Shown here one piece after another: positions 43,824-52,768 of a DNA stretch of 64,000 nt. This DNA comes from Chloroherpeton thalassium ATCC 35110 (GTDB lineage: Bacteria > Bacteroidota > Chlorobiia > Chlorobiales > Chloroherpetonaceae). The translations under genes and the position numbers were made by a program. The notes under the pieces are model-generated. The model was not told where the DNA came from. It ran no database searches and was given only the letters and a program-made list of their open reading frames with translations. Location of the stretch: positions 558,001-622,000 of the forward strand of contig NC_011026.1 in the NCBI RefSeq assembly GCF_000020525.1, written 5' to 3'. The first letter of the stretch is position 1. Every line of letters begins with the position of its first letter.

Positions 43824-44600
43824 ATGAAAGTTGACGTTTTTTTAACCCCTGCTGGGATTGATGAGCATCATTTGCGTGATCGAATTGTCGTTATCATTGA
43901 TGTGCTACGTGCAAGTACCAGTATTGTGATGGCGCTTCAAAATGGCGCAAAAGAAGTGATTCCTGTTGAAGAAGTAGAAAAGGCGTTAAAAATCGCCTCG
44001 AGCCTTGCAAAAGGGCAAGCGTTGCTCTGCGGCGAACGCAACGGCCAAAAAATTGAAGGCTTCAATCTTGACAATTCTCCAGAGGCCTACGACGAAGATA
44101 CTGTAAAAGGCAAGTCGCTAGTTTATTGCTCAACAAACGGCTCGAAAACGCTTTCCTTAACACAGAGCGCCGTAATTAAAGACTTGCTGGTTGCCGCCTT
44201 TACGAACATTACTGTTGTTAAAGAGTATATCGTCAAGCCGGAAAACGCGGAAAATCATTTGGCCATTATTTGTGCCGGCAAAAGCAGCCGTTTTTCACTT
44301 GAGGATACCATTTGCGCCGGATTATTGATTGATAAACTGATGGCTGATAAAAAAAATCAGACGGGATATATTCTCTCTGATACAGCTCGCGCAGCAAAGA
44401 TTTTGTATGAACAGTTCAGGGGAAATGAGCTTGGCGCGCTGAAAGAAAGCGAGCATGGTCGTTTTTTAATTTCTCTTGGCTACGAGCGCGATATTGAAGT
44501 CTGCGCGAAAATAGATTCTTCTCAAGCTCTTCCGCAGCTTGAAAACGGGGTCTTGAAGTTATCCAAGTTTGAGACAAAAAAGTACAAGCGCGTCAGTTAG
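43824..44600 (+). CDS. comB: 2-phosphosulfolactate phosphatase family (ComB-like)
   Basis: The 258-residue protein resembles ComB, which hydrolyses 2-phosphosulfolactate to sulfolactate in coenzyme M biosynthesis of methanogens. Recognisable pieces are VVIIDVLRASTSI near the N-terminus, NSPEAYDED, VYCSTNGSKTL and CAGKSSRFSLEDTICAG. Many bacteria without coenzyme M carry this family, so here the substrate might be another phosphosulfonate or phosphate ester. No other com genes are seen nearby. It probably is metal-dependent, based on the family. Confidence 0.85.
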   Translation: MKVDVFLTPAGIDEHHLRDRIVVIIDVLRASTSIVMALQNGAKEVIPVEEVEKALKIASSLAKGQALLCGERNGQKIEGFNLDNSPEAYDEDTVKGKSLVYCSTNGSKTLSLTQSAVIKDLLVAAFTNITVVKEYIVKPENAENHLAIICAGKSSRFSLEDTICAGLLIDKLMADKKNQTGYILSDTARAAKILYEQFRGNELGALKESEHGRFLISLGYERDIEVCAKIDSSQALPQLENGVLKLSKFETKKYKRVS

Positions 44601-44695
44601 CCCGTTTTCTCATTTGCTGCCAAATTAATTATCGTTTAGTCTGAAGTTTGCTCAGGGCTTTAGCGAATTGTTTAAGAAAGAAATGAGAAAGTCAG

Positions 44696-47600
44696 ATGCT
44701 TAAACCTGAAACACCTTCTCGCGATACAGCAAGAAACACATCTTCAAGCACATCTAAAACCACACGAAAAAAACAAACCAACGGAGGGCTGCAAGATGTC
44801 CTCCAAAGGCGCAAACATGAAGTGATTGGCTTAGCCATTATGTTCGTTTCATTTTTGCTCCTTATTTCAATTTTTTCTTACAGTCCCGAGGATAATTCCA
44901 AGATTGAAAACATCTCGATTTTTGATTTTTTCTCCGAATACGCCACGCTTGCTGCCGATCAGCTTAAAAATCCATTAGGACTTATTGGGGCAAAGCTTTC
45001 CGGCTTCATTATGGAATCCATTCTCGGCTACCCAACGGCGCTGCTGGTTGGCGTGGCTGCGTTTTGGGGCTGGACACTTTTTCGCAGGCAAAAACATGAA
45101 CACGCTGTTTCGGTAACCGTTTATGCTACGCTTTTTGCGGTACAAATTGCTGCCATGTTCGGCGCAACCAATTGGGAAATTAGCGAGGCGATGTCCGGCG
45201 CAATTGGCCGATTGATCGCGACTTTCTTGAGAACCATTATTGGTGATTTTGGAACCTGGAGCATTTTGCTCATTCTTTTATTTGTCACGATCGTTCTCAT
45301 GATCGATTTGGACATTCAAAAAACACTCGACCGAATCACTTATCTCTTTCGCGACAAAGCGGCTGGCGCATCAACCAAATTCAAAGAATGGCACGAATCG
45401 CGAGAATCGGCTCGTGGTAAAAAAACAACTGCCAAACCGGAGCCGACACAGGCCAAACAAAACGCGTCCCAGACGCCAAACGAATCCTTGCCCGAAAGTT
45501 CGGATGACACAAACGCCTTAGCAGCAACTACGCCCGATGCGCCGTTGACTCAGTCACCACAACGAAACACTGATGCCACATCTGTTGCTGACGACGATGA
45601 CGACGCGCTTTTCGAACATCTCAACAAACGCGTCTCTTCTTATGTTGAATTTTTGCCTTCAGAAAAAAAAGAAGGAAACGCACAGCCAGCAGCTCGCCAA
45701 CAAGAAACCAGACAGCCCAACCTAACTAAAGGCCAACTGAAGAAATCGCCGGATGCCACCGATCTTCAGCCTTCAAACAGAACACAAAAAGAAAAAGCAG
45801 GGCAACCCGACGATTCTCATTTGAGAATTACCGTGCATCCGGGTTCGGGCGCGAAGGAAGAAACGTTCTTGCTCAGCGAACTCGAAAAGCTTGAAAAAGA
45901 AGCCCTACATGGGGATGCGCCCAAAGAAAAAACGATGCCCTCGCAGTCGGGCTTTTCGAAAGAGGCAAGCCACTCGCACGAGCCGAAAACCGAAGAACTT
46001 CTCCAAAAAAGAGAAACCACAAAAGCACCAGAGCAAATTGCATCAAAAAAACCGGCGGATGCTTTTTCACCGTCCGCTTCGCTGAAAGAAGAAATTAAAC
46101 AGCCAAAACCGTTTGAACCACCGGTTCAACCAAAACTAAACACGACGTTTCCACCGGAAACCACCCAAAAGAACCGATCATTTGACGAACTGAGCGACGA
46201 AGAAACCATCGATGAACTGATTTCGCCTTACACGAGAAGCCTTTCAAAAGCGCAGCCAGAAGAACCGGATTTTACCTCACGAGAAAATGAGCCGCTAACA
46301 CCTGAAAATGACGAGGAAACGGAACTGCCGACTGTCACCACGAACCCTCCATTTGTGGAAGAGACGCCGTCGTCATTAGAAACCAACTTGCAAAAATCAG
46401 CAGCGCAAGAGGAAATGGCGCGCGCAGAAACAACACCTGGGATAGAAAACACGCAGGCGGAAGAGGAAGCGGTGGAAATTACGGTTAAAGAAACCGTGCG
46501 CGAGGAAGCGGCCAATTTAGACGACCGAGACTTGAAAGTAGATACTCGCCACCATGTTGCGTACCGTTTTCCATCCGTAGATCTTTTGAACGACCCAGAA
46601 AACGAGGAAAATACCGTTTCCAGAGAAGAGCTTGAAGAAAACAAAGCCAAGCTTCTCGAAAAGCTTCGCATCTACAAAATTGAAGTCATCAAAATTGAAG
46701 CGACCGTTGGGCCGCGAGTCACGCTTTTCGAACTCGAGCTTGCACCGGATGTGAAAGTTAGTCGGATCGTGGCGCTTCAAGACGATTTGGCCATGGCGCT
46801 TGCGGCGCGAGGCATTCGCATCATTGCGCCGATTCCAGGAAAAAACGCCGTCGGCGTGGAGATTCCGAACAACCAGCCACAAATGGTTCACATCAAAACA
46901 GTTCTGCAAAGCCAAAAATTTAAGAACTCGAAGTGCACCTTGCCAATTGCTTTTGGCAAAACGATTTCAAACGAGATTTTCATCGACGACTTGGCTAAAA
47001 TGCCTCACCTCTTAATTGCAGGCGCCACGGGGTCTGGAAAGTCCGTTGGCATCAACACATTGCTTGCGAGCTTGATCTACTTTTGCAGCCCAGACAATGT
47101 CAAGTTTCTTTTGATTGATCCGAAACGGGTGGAGCTTTTTCCGTATCACCAACTCAAAAATCATTTTCTGGTAAAATATCCAGAGTTGGAAGAACAAATT
47201 ATTACCGATACGTCGAAGGCTGTTTATGCGCTTAAATCCATTGAAAAGGAAATGGACAATCGCTACGACAGACTCGCAAAAGCCGGCGTCCGCAATATTA
47301 AGGCCTACAACGAGAAATTCTCCGACGAAGCCTTGCCCTACATTGTAGTTGTCATTGATGAGCTTGCCGATATGATGATCACCGCCGGAAAAGAGGTCGA
47401 AGAACCGATTGCTCGATTGGCTCAGCTTGCGCGCGCAGTTGGTATTCATTTGGTTGTTGCAACGCAGCGCCCATCGGTTGATGTCATCACAGGTATTATT
47501 AAAGCCAATTTTCCTGCGCGCGTGGCGTATCAAGTCACAAGCAAGGTTGATTCACGCACCATTTTGGATATGATGGGCGCGGATCAGCTGCTCGGCAACG

Positions 47601-48022
47601 GTGATATGCTCTATCTGCCAAGCACTGAGCCAAAACCGATTCGGATTCAAAACGCGTTTATCAGCACCAGCGAAGTTGAACGACTAACGGATTTCATTTA
47701 TTCGCAAAAAGGTTTTAGCGCTTACTACGAGTTGCCGCTTCCTGAAATTAAAGGCACATCAAGTCGCGGAAGATTCGATGAAGATATCAGTGCTGCGAAA
47801 GATAAAATGTTTGAAGATGCGGCACGGTTAGTTGTTCGGCATCAACAGGGCAGCGTCTCGCTTTTGCAGCGGCGCTTGAAGCTCGGTTTCAGCCGCGCGG
47901 CACGCATTATGGATCAGCTTGAACAAAGCGGCATTGTGGGGCCTCAAGATGGCAGCAAAGCTCGCGTGGTTTTGATCGAAACAGAAGATTCGCTCGATTT
48001 GCTACTGAATAATTTAGATTAG
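44696..48022 (+). CDS. ftsK: DNA translocase FtsK/SpoIIIE
   Basis: The 1108-residue protein has four N-terminal transmembrane helices (about 40-210), a long low-complexity linker (about 220-650, rich in Pro, Glu, Lys, Ser and Thr), and a motor with Walker A GATGSGKSVG (about 776), Walker B VVVIDELADMM (about 884), and VATQRPSVDVITG. A winged-helix gamma domain at the C-terminus (about 1040-1100) would read KOPS-like sites. It couples chromosome segregation to division at the septum. Placement beside metabolic genes is not informative. Confidence 0.97.
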   Translation: MLKPETPSRDTARNTSSSTSKTTRKKQTNGGLQDVLQRRKHEVIGLAIMFVSFLLLISIFSYSPEDNSKIENISIFDFFSEYATLAADQLKNPLGLIGAKLSGFIMESILGYPTALLVGVAAFWGWTLFRRQKHEHAVSVTVYATLFAVQIAAMFGATNWEISEAMSGAIGRLIATFLRTIIGDFGTWSILLILLFVTIVLMIDLDIQKTLDRITYLFRDKAAGASTKFKEWHESRESARGKKTTAKPEPTQAKQNASQTPNESLPESSDDTNALAATTPDAPLTQSPQRNTDATSVADDDDDALFEHLNKRVSSYVEFLPSEKKEGNAQPAARQQETRQPNLTKGQLKKSPDATDLQPSNRTQKEKAGQPDDSHLRITVHPGSGAKEETFLLSELEKLEKEALHGDAPKEKTMPSQSGFSKEASHSHEPKTEELLQKRETTKAPEQIASKKPADAFSPSASLKEEIKQPKPFEPPVQPKLNTTFPPETTQKNRSFDELSDEETIDELISPYTRSLSKAQPEEPDFTSRENEPLTPENDEETELPTVTTNPPFVEETPSSLETNLQKSAAQEEMARAETTPGIENTQAEEEAVEITVKETVREEAANLDDRDLKVDTRHHVAYRFPSVDLLNDPENEENTVSREELEENKAKLLEKLRIYKIEVIKIEATVGPRVTLFELELAPDVKVSRIVALQDDLAMALAARGIRIIAPIPGKNAVGVEIPNNQPQMVHIKTVLQSQKFKNSKCTLPIAFGKTISNEIFIDDLAKMPHLLIAGATGSGKSVGINTLLASLIYFCSPDNVKFLLIDPKRVELFPYHQLKNHFLVKYPELEEQIITDTSKAVYALKSIEKEMDNRYDRLAKAGVRNIKAYNEKFSDEALPYIVVVIDELADMMITAGKEVEEPIARLAQLARAVGIHLVVATQRPSVDVITGIIKANFPARVAYQVTSKVDSRTILDMMGADQLLGNGDMLYLPSTEPKPIRIQNAFISTSEVERLTDFIYSQKGFSAYYELPLPEIKGTSSRGRFDEDISAAKDKMFEDAARLVVRHQQGSVSLLQRRLKLGFSRAARIMDQLEQSGIVGPQDGSKARVVLIETEDSLDLLLNNLD

Positions 48023-48063
48023 CTTCAGTTTTTTTCGGCGGTCCAAAACCCTTTTTTGGGAAT

Positions 48064-48095
48064 AAAAAAGAAGACTCCAGCAAAGGCTGGAGTCT
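48064..48095 (-). terminator. Terminator of acetate kinase gene
   Basis: AGACTCCAGC/GCTGGAGTCT stem (48072-48081/48086-48095), 10 bp with AAAG loop. On the minus strand it is followed by TCTTCTTTTTTA. Confidence 0.8.
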
Positions 48096-48164
48096 CATGC
48101 AACAAGCAATAACATTTAGCGGGCGCAAACATTCATTTTGCGCCGAAAAACACCTTCCTGAATT

Positions 48165-49418
48165 TTACTCCTTACGCATGACGCAGCGATACGTATCGCG
48201 GGCAATGACAAGTTCCTCGTTGGTTGGAATAACCCAAACTTCCGGTTTGTTGCCGTCAGGGGAAATACGCCCTTCGCGCCCACGCGTGGTTTGTTTATTC
48301 AAATTTTCGTCGATTTCTATGCCACACCAGTTCATCCCTGCGCAAATCTTTTGACGAATGAAATCCGCATTTTCTCCGATACCACCGGTAAAGATAATTG
48401 CATCTGCGCCGTTCATGGCAGAAAGGTAGGCGCCAACATATTTTTTAATTCGATATGCAAAAATTTCAAGCGCGAGTTTCGCACGACGATCGTCATTTTC
48501 AAGCGACTCTTCAATCAACTCGCGCATATCGTTGGTCAAGCCAGAAATTCCCAGCAAACCAGATTGACTGTTCAAGAGTTTATCCAAATCGTCGAGCGAA
48601 TGCCCTTCTTTATGTGCCAAATAGGTCAAAATGGCAGGATCTACGTCGCCCGCTCTTGTTCCCATCACCAAACCTTCAAGTGGCGTCATTCCCATTGAGG
48701 TATCGATCGAGTTGCCATTTTTGATGGCGCAAGCCGAACAACCATTGCCTAAGTGCAATGAAATAATATTGACATTCTCGCGCTCCATGCCCAATATTGT
48801 GCGATAACGGAAGCGAACATAACGATGCGATAAACCATGAAATCCATAGCGGCGAATTCGATGTCGACGATAAATCTGATACGGCAACGCGTAGAGATAC
48901 GCATGATCCGGCAAGGTGTGGTGAAACGCGGTGTCGAATACAGCAACTTGTGGAATGTTTGGGCCAAATGTTTTTTTAGCCGCGTAAATACCTTTCAAAT
49001 TTTGCGGGTTGTGAAGCGGCGCCAGTTCAATGCAGTCCTCTATTTGCTCAACCACAGAGTCATCGATAAGCACCGAACGCGTGAGTTTTTCCCCGCCATG
49101 AACCACGCGATGTCCAACTGCGTGAATGTCTTCGAGCGATTGAATGCCTTGAATGCCTGAGTTTTCCGAGGTAATCCACTTGATAATCTGGTCAATCGCG
49201 GCCTGATGAGTCCGAACAGGCGCGGTGGTGCGAAGCGTACTCAATACTTCTCCCTGCGCGTTGGTTGAGCGAAACGAGAGCAAGCCTTCGCTACCGACAC
49301 GCTCAATCAAGCCTGATGCAATCGAGTAGTCCTTGTTCTCCCGAATCAGGTCAAAATAGGTGTGAATCAATCGGAATTTTACGGATGAACTTCCGCAATT
49401 AAGAACGAGAATATTCAT
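48165..49418 (-). CDS. ackA: Acetate kinase
   Basis: The 417-residue enzyme interconverts acetate plus ATP with acetyl-phosphate plus ADP. It has the ASKHA motifs NILVLNCGSSSVKFRL (N-terminus), HRVVHGGEKL, FDTAFHHTLPDHAY, RRYGFHGLSHRYV, HLGNGCSACAI, TPLEGLVMGTRAGDVDP and FTGGIGENA. The usual partner pta is not in this window. The gene is convergent with ftsK and followed by a terminator. Confidence 0.97.
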   Translation of the reverse strand: MNILVLNCGSSSVKFRLIHTYFDLIRENKDYSIASGLIERVGSEGLLSFRSTNAQGEVLSTLRTTAPVRTHQAAIDQIIKWITSENSGIQGIQSLEDIHAVGHRVVHGGEKLTRSVLIDDSVVEQIEDCIELAPLHNPQNLKGIYAAKKTFGPNIPQVAVFDTAFHHTLPDHAYLYALPYQIYRRHRIRRYGFHGLSHRYVRFRYRTILGMERENVNIISLHLGNGCSACAIKNGNSIDTSMGMTPLEGLVMGTRAGDVDPAILTYLAHKEGHSLDDLDKLLNSQSGLLGISGLTNDMRELIEESLENDDRRAKLALEIFAYRIKKYVGAYLSAMNGADAIIFTGGIGENADFIRQKICAGMNWCGIEIDENLNKQTTRGREGRISPDGNKPEVWVIPTNEELVIARDTYRCVMRKE

Positions 49419-49471
49419 GACTTATGTTCTAATTATGGTATTTTTAGAAATCAACGCATTTTCACCAAAAC

Positions 49472-50698
49472 ATGGAATTTACACCATTCGACCCAGAGCT
49501 GCGAACTTTTGGCGTTCTGAGCCTACTTTTTCTCTATTGTCTTGGCGGCTGGCTAATAATGTTCTTGCGAATTTTGCTCACTTACCGAAATATGCCGGTC
49601 TTAAGCAAGCAAAATTACCCTCATCATGCTCCTCTTGTTAGTGTCATTGTGCCAGCATGCAACGAAGCTTCGAACATAGCAAAAACACTTCGTTCTCTTA
49701 TTATCCAAACTTATCCAAATGTAGAAATTCTTGCAATAAATGACCGATCAAGCGATGAAACCGGAAAAATTATGCGCCAACTGAGCCAGGAAAGCGCTCG
49801 CTTGCGCTACTTGGAAATTGAGCAGCTCCCCGATGATTGGCTTGGGAAAAATCATGCGTGCCAAAAAGGCTACGAGCTTGCCAAAGGCGAGTATTTCCTT
49901 TTTACCGATGCGGATGTTACTTTTCAACCGGACGTGCTTGAAAAAACAGTCGCGTATGCCGCACACGCTCACGCCGAGCACATTGTTACTTATCCCAAAC
50001 TTCGAACTGAAAATATTTTTGAATACGCCCTCATTGCGCTCTTTGGAATGCTTTTCACCTGGAAATTCAACCCGGGCGAGGCAAAAAATCCTAAAAATAA
50101 AACAGCGTATGTTGGCGTGGGCGCGTTTAATTTTATTTCACGGCGAGCTTACGAAACGCTCGGCACGCACAGGCGATTGCGAGCCGAAGTCGCCGATGAT
50201 GTTATGCTTGGCTATTACGCCAAACAAGCTGGCTTTGGAACGCACATTTTAAATGGTTACGACAAACTCTCCGTTCGCTGGCGCGAAGGCTTTCTGGATA
50301 CGTTGCGCGGCATTGAGCGCAGCGGTTTTCCTGGCGTAAATTATTCTTGGCTGTGGGTATTGGCTGGCGTTTTTGGCTCGGTTTTCGGATTGATACTTCC
50401 CTATTGGCTCTTGTTTTTCCCTGGACTGCTTGCGAAAATTACCGCCGCTATCTCATTTTTGCTCATTTGGCTAAGCTATGTTACGTTGGGAAATCCTCTG
50501 GGAAAATCCGCTATGGCAACCGCACTTCATCCATTTATCACCATTGCCTTTATGTATGCGCTCGTAAAATCGGCAGTAAAAATCACGATGGAAGGCGGCG
50601 TGTGGTGGCGAGAGACTTTTTATCCATTGGAATTGCTCAAGCAAAAAGTAGCAAACCCGTCGAATGCGTCATCTTACCAAACAAGCGAGGAATTTTAA
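49472..50698 (+). CDS. Glycosyltransferase family 2, carotenoid/hopanoid-type
   Basis: The 408-residue protein has an N-terminal transmembrane helix (about 12-34), a GT-A domain with VSVIVPACNEASNIAKTLRS, NDRSSDETG, the metal-binding FTDADVTFQPD, the acceptor region VADDVMLGYYAKQAG and VRWREGFLDTLRGIERSGF, and two or three C-terminal membrane helices. The layout matches GT2s acting on lipid acceptors, such as CrtQ-like or chlorobactene glucosyltransferases (CruC) of green bacteria, and hopene-associated HpnB. Which acceptor is used cannot be told from sequence. It diverges from ackA by 53 bp. Confidence 0.82.
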   Translation: MEFTPFDPELRTFGVLSLLFLYCLGGWLIMFLRILLTYRNMPVLSKQNYPHHAPLVSVIVPACNEASNIAKTLRSLIIQTYPNVEILAINDRSSDETGKIMRQLSQESARLRYLEIEQLPDDWLGKNHACQKGYELAKGEYFLFTDADVTFQPDVLEKTVAYAAHAHAEHIVTYPKLRTENIFEYALIALFGMLFTWKFNPGEAKNPKNKTAYVGVGAFNFISRRAYETLGTHRRLRAEVADDVMLGYYAKQAGFGTHILNGYDKLSVRWREGFLDTLRGIERSGFPGVNYSWLWVLAGVFGSVFGLILPYWLLFFPGLLAKITAAISFLLIWLSYVTLGNPLGKSAMATALHPFITIAFMYALVKSAVKITMEGGVWWRETFYPLELLKQKVANPSNASSYQTSEEF

Positions 50699-50753
50699 GT
50701 CGAACTGAATCCAACGAAGCGTTTCTATAAGGCCATGCCTGAGGGGAAAAGCC

Positions 50754-51038
50754 TTAACTAATGGAACGAAGGTAAATATAGCCGTCGCGGGTAATTCCCG
50801 ATATGCAAACCGTAATCACGTGGTTATAATCGGAAATAGAGCCCTGAACCAAACCGGCTTGCACCAAACTTACCGCCACATCCTTCAGTTTTTTCGGATG
50901 CTCGTGTTCAAAAACAGGAAAATAACTTTTCAGATTATTAAAGTTGTCGGCCAAGTAAAATTCCTGGTGGTGCCCTTTTGCGTAATAATCCAGAAATGTT
51001 TTTTCAATGAATCCTTTTGAAAGCATTTCTTGCTGCAT
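50754..51038 (-). CDS. Small winged-helix-like hypothetical protein
   Basis: A 94-residue product I do not recognise with certainty. The C-terminal half, HPKKLKDVAVSLVQAGLVQG followed by HVITVCISGITRDGYIYL, resembles the winged-helix fold of YjcQ/DUF2513-like proteins. No signal peptide. A promoter candidate (51091-51118) is upstream. It is compact and charged, as a small DNA-binding or accessory protein would be. Confidence 0.6.
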   Translation of the reverse strand: MQQEMLSKGFIEKTFLDYYAKGHHQEFYLADNFNNLKSYFPVFEHEHPKKLKDVAVSLVQAGLVQGSISDYNHVITVCISGITRDGYIYLRSIS

Positions 51039-51090
51039 AATTCACACATTGTAAAAAACCTGAAACAACCTGAATTCACAAAAAATGTCC

Positions 51091-51118
51091 TAAATAGCCG
51101 GAAATGTTCACTTGACAA
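51091..51118 (-). promoter_or_regulatory. Promoter candidate for the small winged-helix-like gene
   Basis: On the minus strand TTGTCA (complement of 51113-51118), 16 bp, TATTTA (complement of 51091-51096). Confidence 0.4.
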
Positions 51119-51251
51119 GAGCGCTTACTTTTAAATCGAAATGAAATGTAACTGAATTTTGAACGAACCAAAACCGCCTAACAGTGAAAGCGCGCTTCAT
51201 GCAAAAGCAGCCTCCGAAGATCATCCTGAGAAAAATCAGCGGTGCGGTTTA

Positions 51252-52676
51252 TCAGTTCCCACTTGCGTCACCAAAGAAATAAATCTTATAGCCGAATGGA
51301 GGCAAAGTCAGCTTCATGTTGCCATCTTTCGTGGTGTTTTGTTTATCCGGTTCAAGGTAATCGTTCAAAATTCGCGCCGGCTCGACTTTAAGAAAACCCG
51401 CAAAATCTGTACCGCTTAAGTTCACAACCACCAGCGCTTTTTTGCCTTTATATTCACGGGTAAATGCAAAGACCGATTCCTCTTTTGAATTTTTCACCAA
51501 CACCATTTTGCCATAAATAAACAGCGGATCTGTGTTTCTTAAAAAGCCAAGCTTTCGATACAAGTCTTGAAATTCGCGTTGGCAAGGCGATTCCCACTGG
51601 AGTGGCTGCTCTGTGCGCGCCATTGCGGGTAAAGAAAGTCCGACTTCTTCGCCGCCGTAAATCATCGGAATGGCACGAATAGAGCCAAATCCACCGAGCG
51701 TGAAGGTTAAGACGGCTTTCAGCTTAGCGATTTTGCTGCAAACCGCATCGGTGTGTTTAGGCGCTGCAAAGGGATTTAGCATATAGCCATTATTGAAGCG
51801 AACCCTGAGTGAATTTTGTGGAAAATACTTCATTTCGGTTTCGAGCGCCGATTCCAATAAGCCGGCTTTCTTTTCGCCTGAAATGACGTCGGAGATGACT
51901 TCGCTCATGCTGCGCGAGGGCGTCAGGGAAAAAGCGTGTAAGTGATAATTGGGCTGCCCGCCATCAGCAAATAAAATCGGCTCTTTTGAAATTTCATGCA
52001 GCGCTTTATTGGCTTGTTCCCAAAAGCTTAGCGGCGCGGCTTCGGTAAGAATACAGTTGAACCCGTCGATGCCAAACTCGCTGACCCAATATTTCATCGA
52101 GTCTAACAGGTAAGCTTGCGTAGCTGGATTTTCCATATCGAGCATCGCCATATCGCTGATGACCTCATTTGCAAAAGGCTGGATTTTCCCTTCCTTATCT
52201 TTTTTATAAAACTCAGGATGCGAGGCGCAAAGAGAAGAATCCAACGCCGTGGCGCCGGCCACAAAATCCAAAATGACCTTAAAGCCCTCTTGATGCGCTT
52301 CTTTTATGAAGTTTCGCAAATCCTCCTCCGAGCCTATATCGGGCGAAATCTTTCGAAAATCGCTTATCGCATAAGGATTTTTTGCCATTGATTTGTCATT
52401 TGGTTCGCCGCAGGGAAAAATTGATGACAGGCAAATCACGGTTGTGCCATATTGCTTTAATTCGGAAAAACGCTTGATGATGGCGTTCAGATTTCCTTCT
52501 TCCGTGTAATTTCTGATGAAAATCTTATAGATAATGGCTTTTTTTAGCCATTCCGGGCTTTGCATGGCTGTCTCATGCGCCAGTTTGCTTGGGGTTTTAG
52601 CAAAACCGCGTGCAATCACAAAAAAAATACTTGCAAAGGCAATTAGGGAAACAATAGTTAAAACAATCAGCCGCAT
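51252..52676 (-). CDS. GH13-fold protein without catalytic residues (pseudo-amylase)
   Basis: The 474-residue product starts with a signal anchor (about 1-24) and then follows the alpha-amylase fold: IIYKIFIRNYTEEG, IFPCGEP, NPYAISDFRKISPDIGSEED, then a barrel and a C-terminal beta domain (KKALVVVNLSG). The four conserved GH13 regions are all altered. Region I D137-F-V-A-G (usual Asp-x-x-x-Asn-His); region II GFNCI (205-209, the usual Arg and nucleophile Asp are Asn and Ile); region III ADGG (237-240, the Glu is Asp); region IV NNG (295-297, Asp is Gly). It thus should not hydrolyse glycosides. The start is ATG 52676; a TTG at 52706 is possible. Divergent from kdtA. Confidence 0.8.
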   Translation of the reverse strand: MRLIVLTIVSLIAFASIFFVIARGFAKTPSKLAHETAMQSPEWLKKAIIYKIFIRNYTEEGNLNAIIKRFSELKQYGTTVICLSSIFPCGEPNDKSMAKNPYAISDFRKISPDIGSEEDLRNFIKEAHQEGFKVILDFVAGATALDSSLCASHPEFYKKDKEGKIQPFANEVISDMAMLDMENPATQAYLLDSMKYWVSEFGIDGFNCILTEAAPLSFWEQANKALHEISKEPILFADGGQPNYHLHAFSLTPSRSMSEVISDVISGEKKAGLLESALETEMKYFPQNSLRVRFNNGYMLNPFAAPKHTDAVCSKIAKLKAVLTFTLGGFGSIRAIPMIYGGEEVGLSLPAMARTEQPLQWESPCQREFQDLYRKLGFLRNTDPLFIYGKMVLVKNSKEESVFAFTREYKGKKALVVVNLSGTDFAGFLKVEPARILNDYLEPDKQNTTKDGNMKLTLPPFGYKIYFFGDASGN

Positions 52677-52768
52677 TAGAAACGAAACTCCAGGATGGAT
52701 TAACAATTATGAAATTATACCAGCATTGCTAAATTATAATACTTTTCGGGACTTAATAACAAATACTT

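Noticed and set aside
45891-46085. Frames inside the FtsK linker
   Set aside because: The low-complexity linker produces open alternative frames; no independent support.
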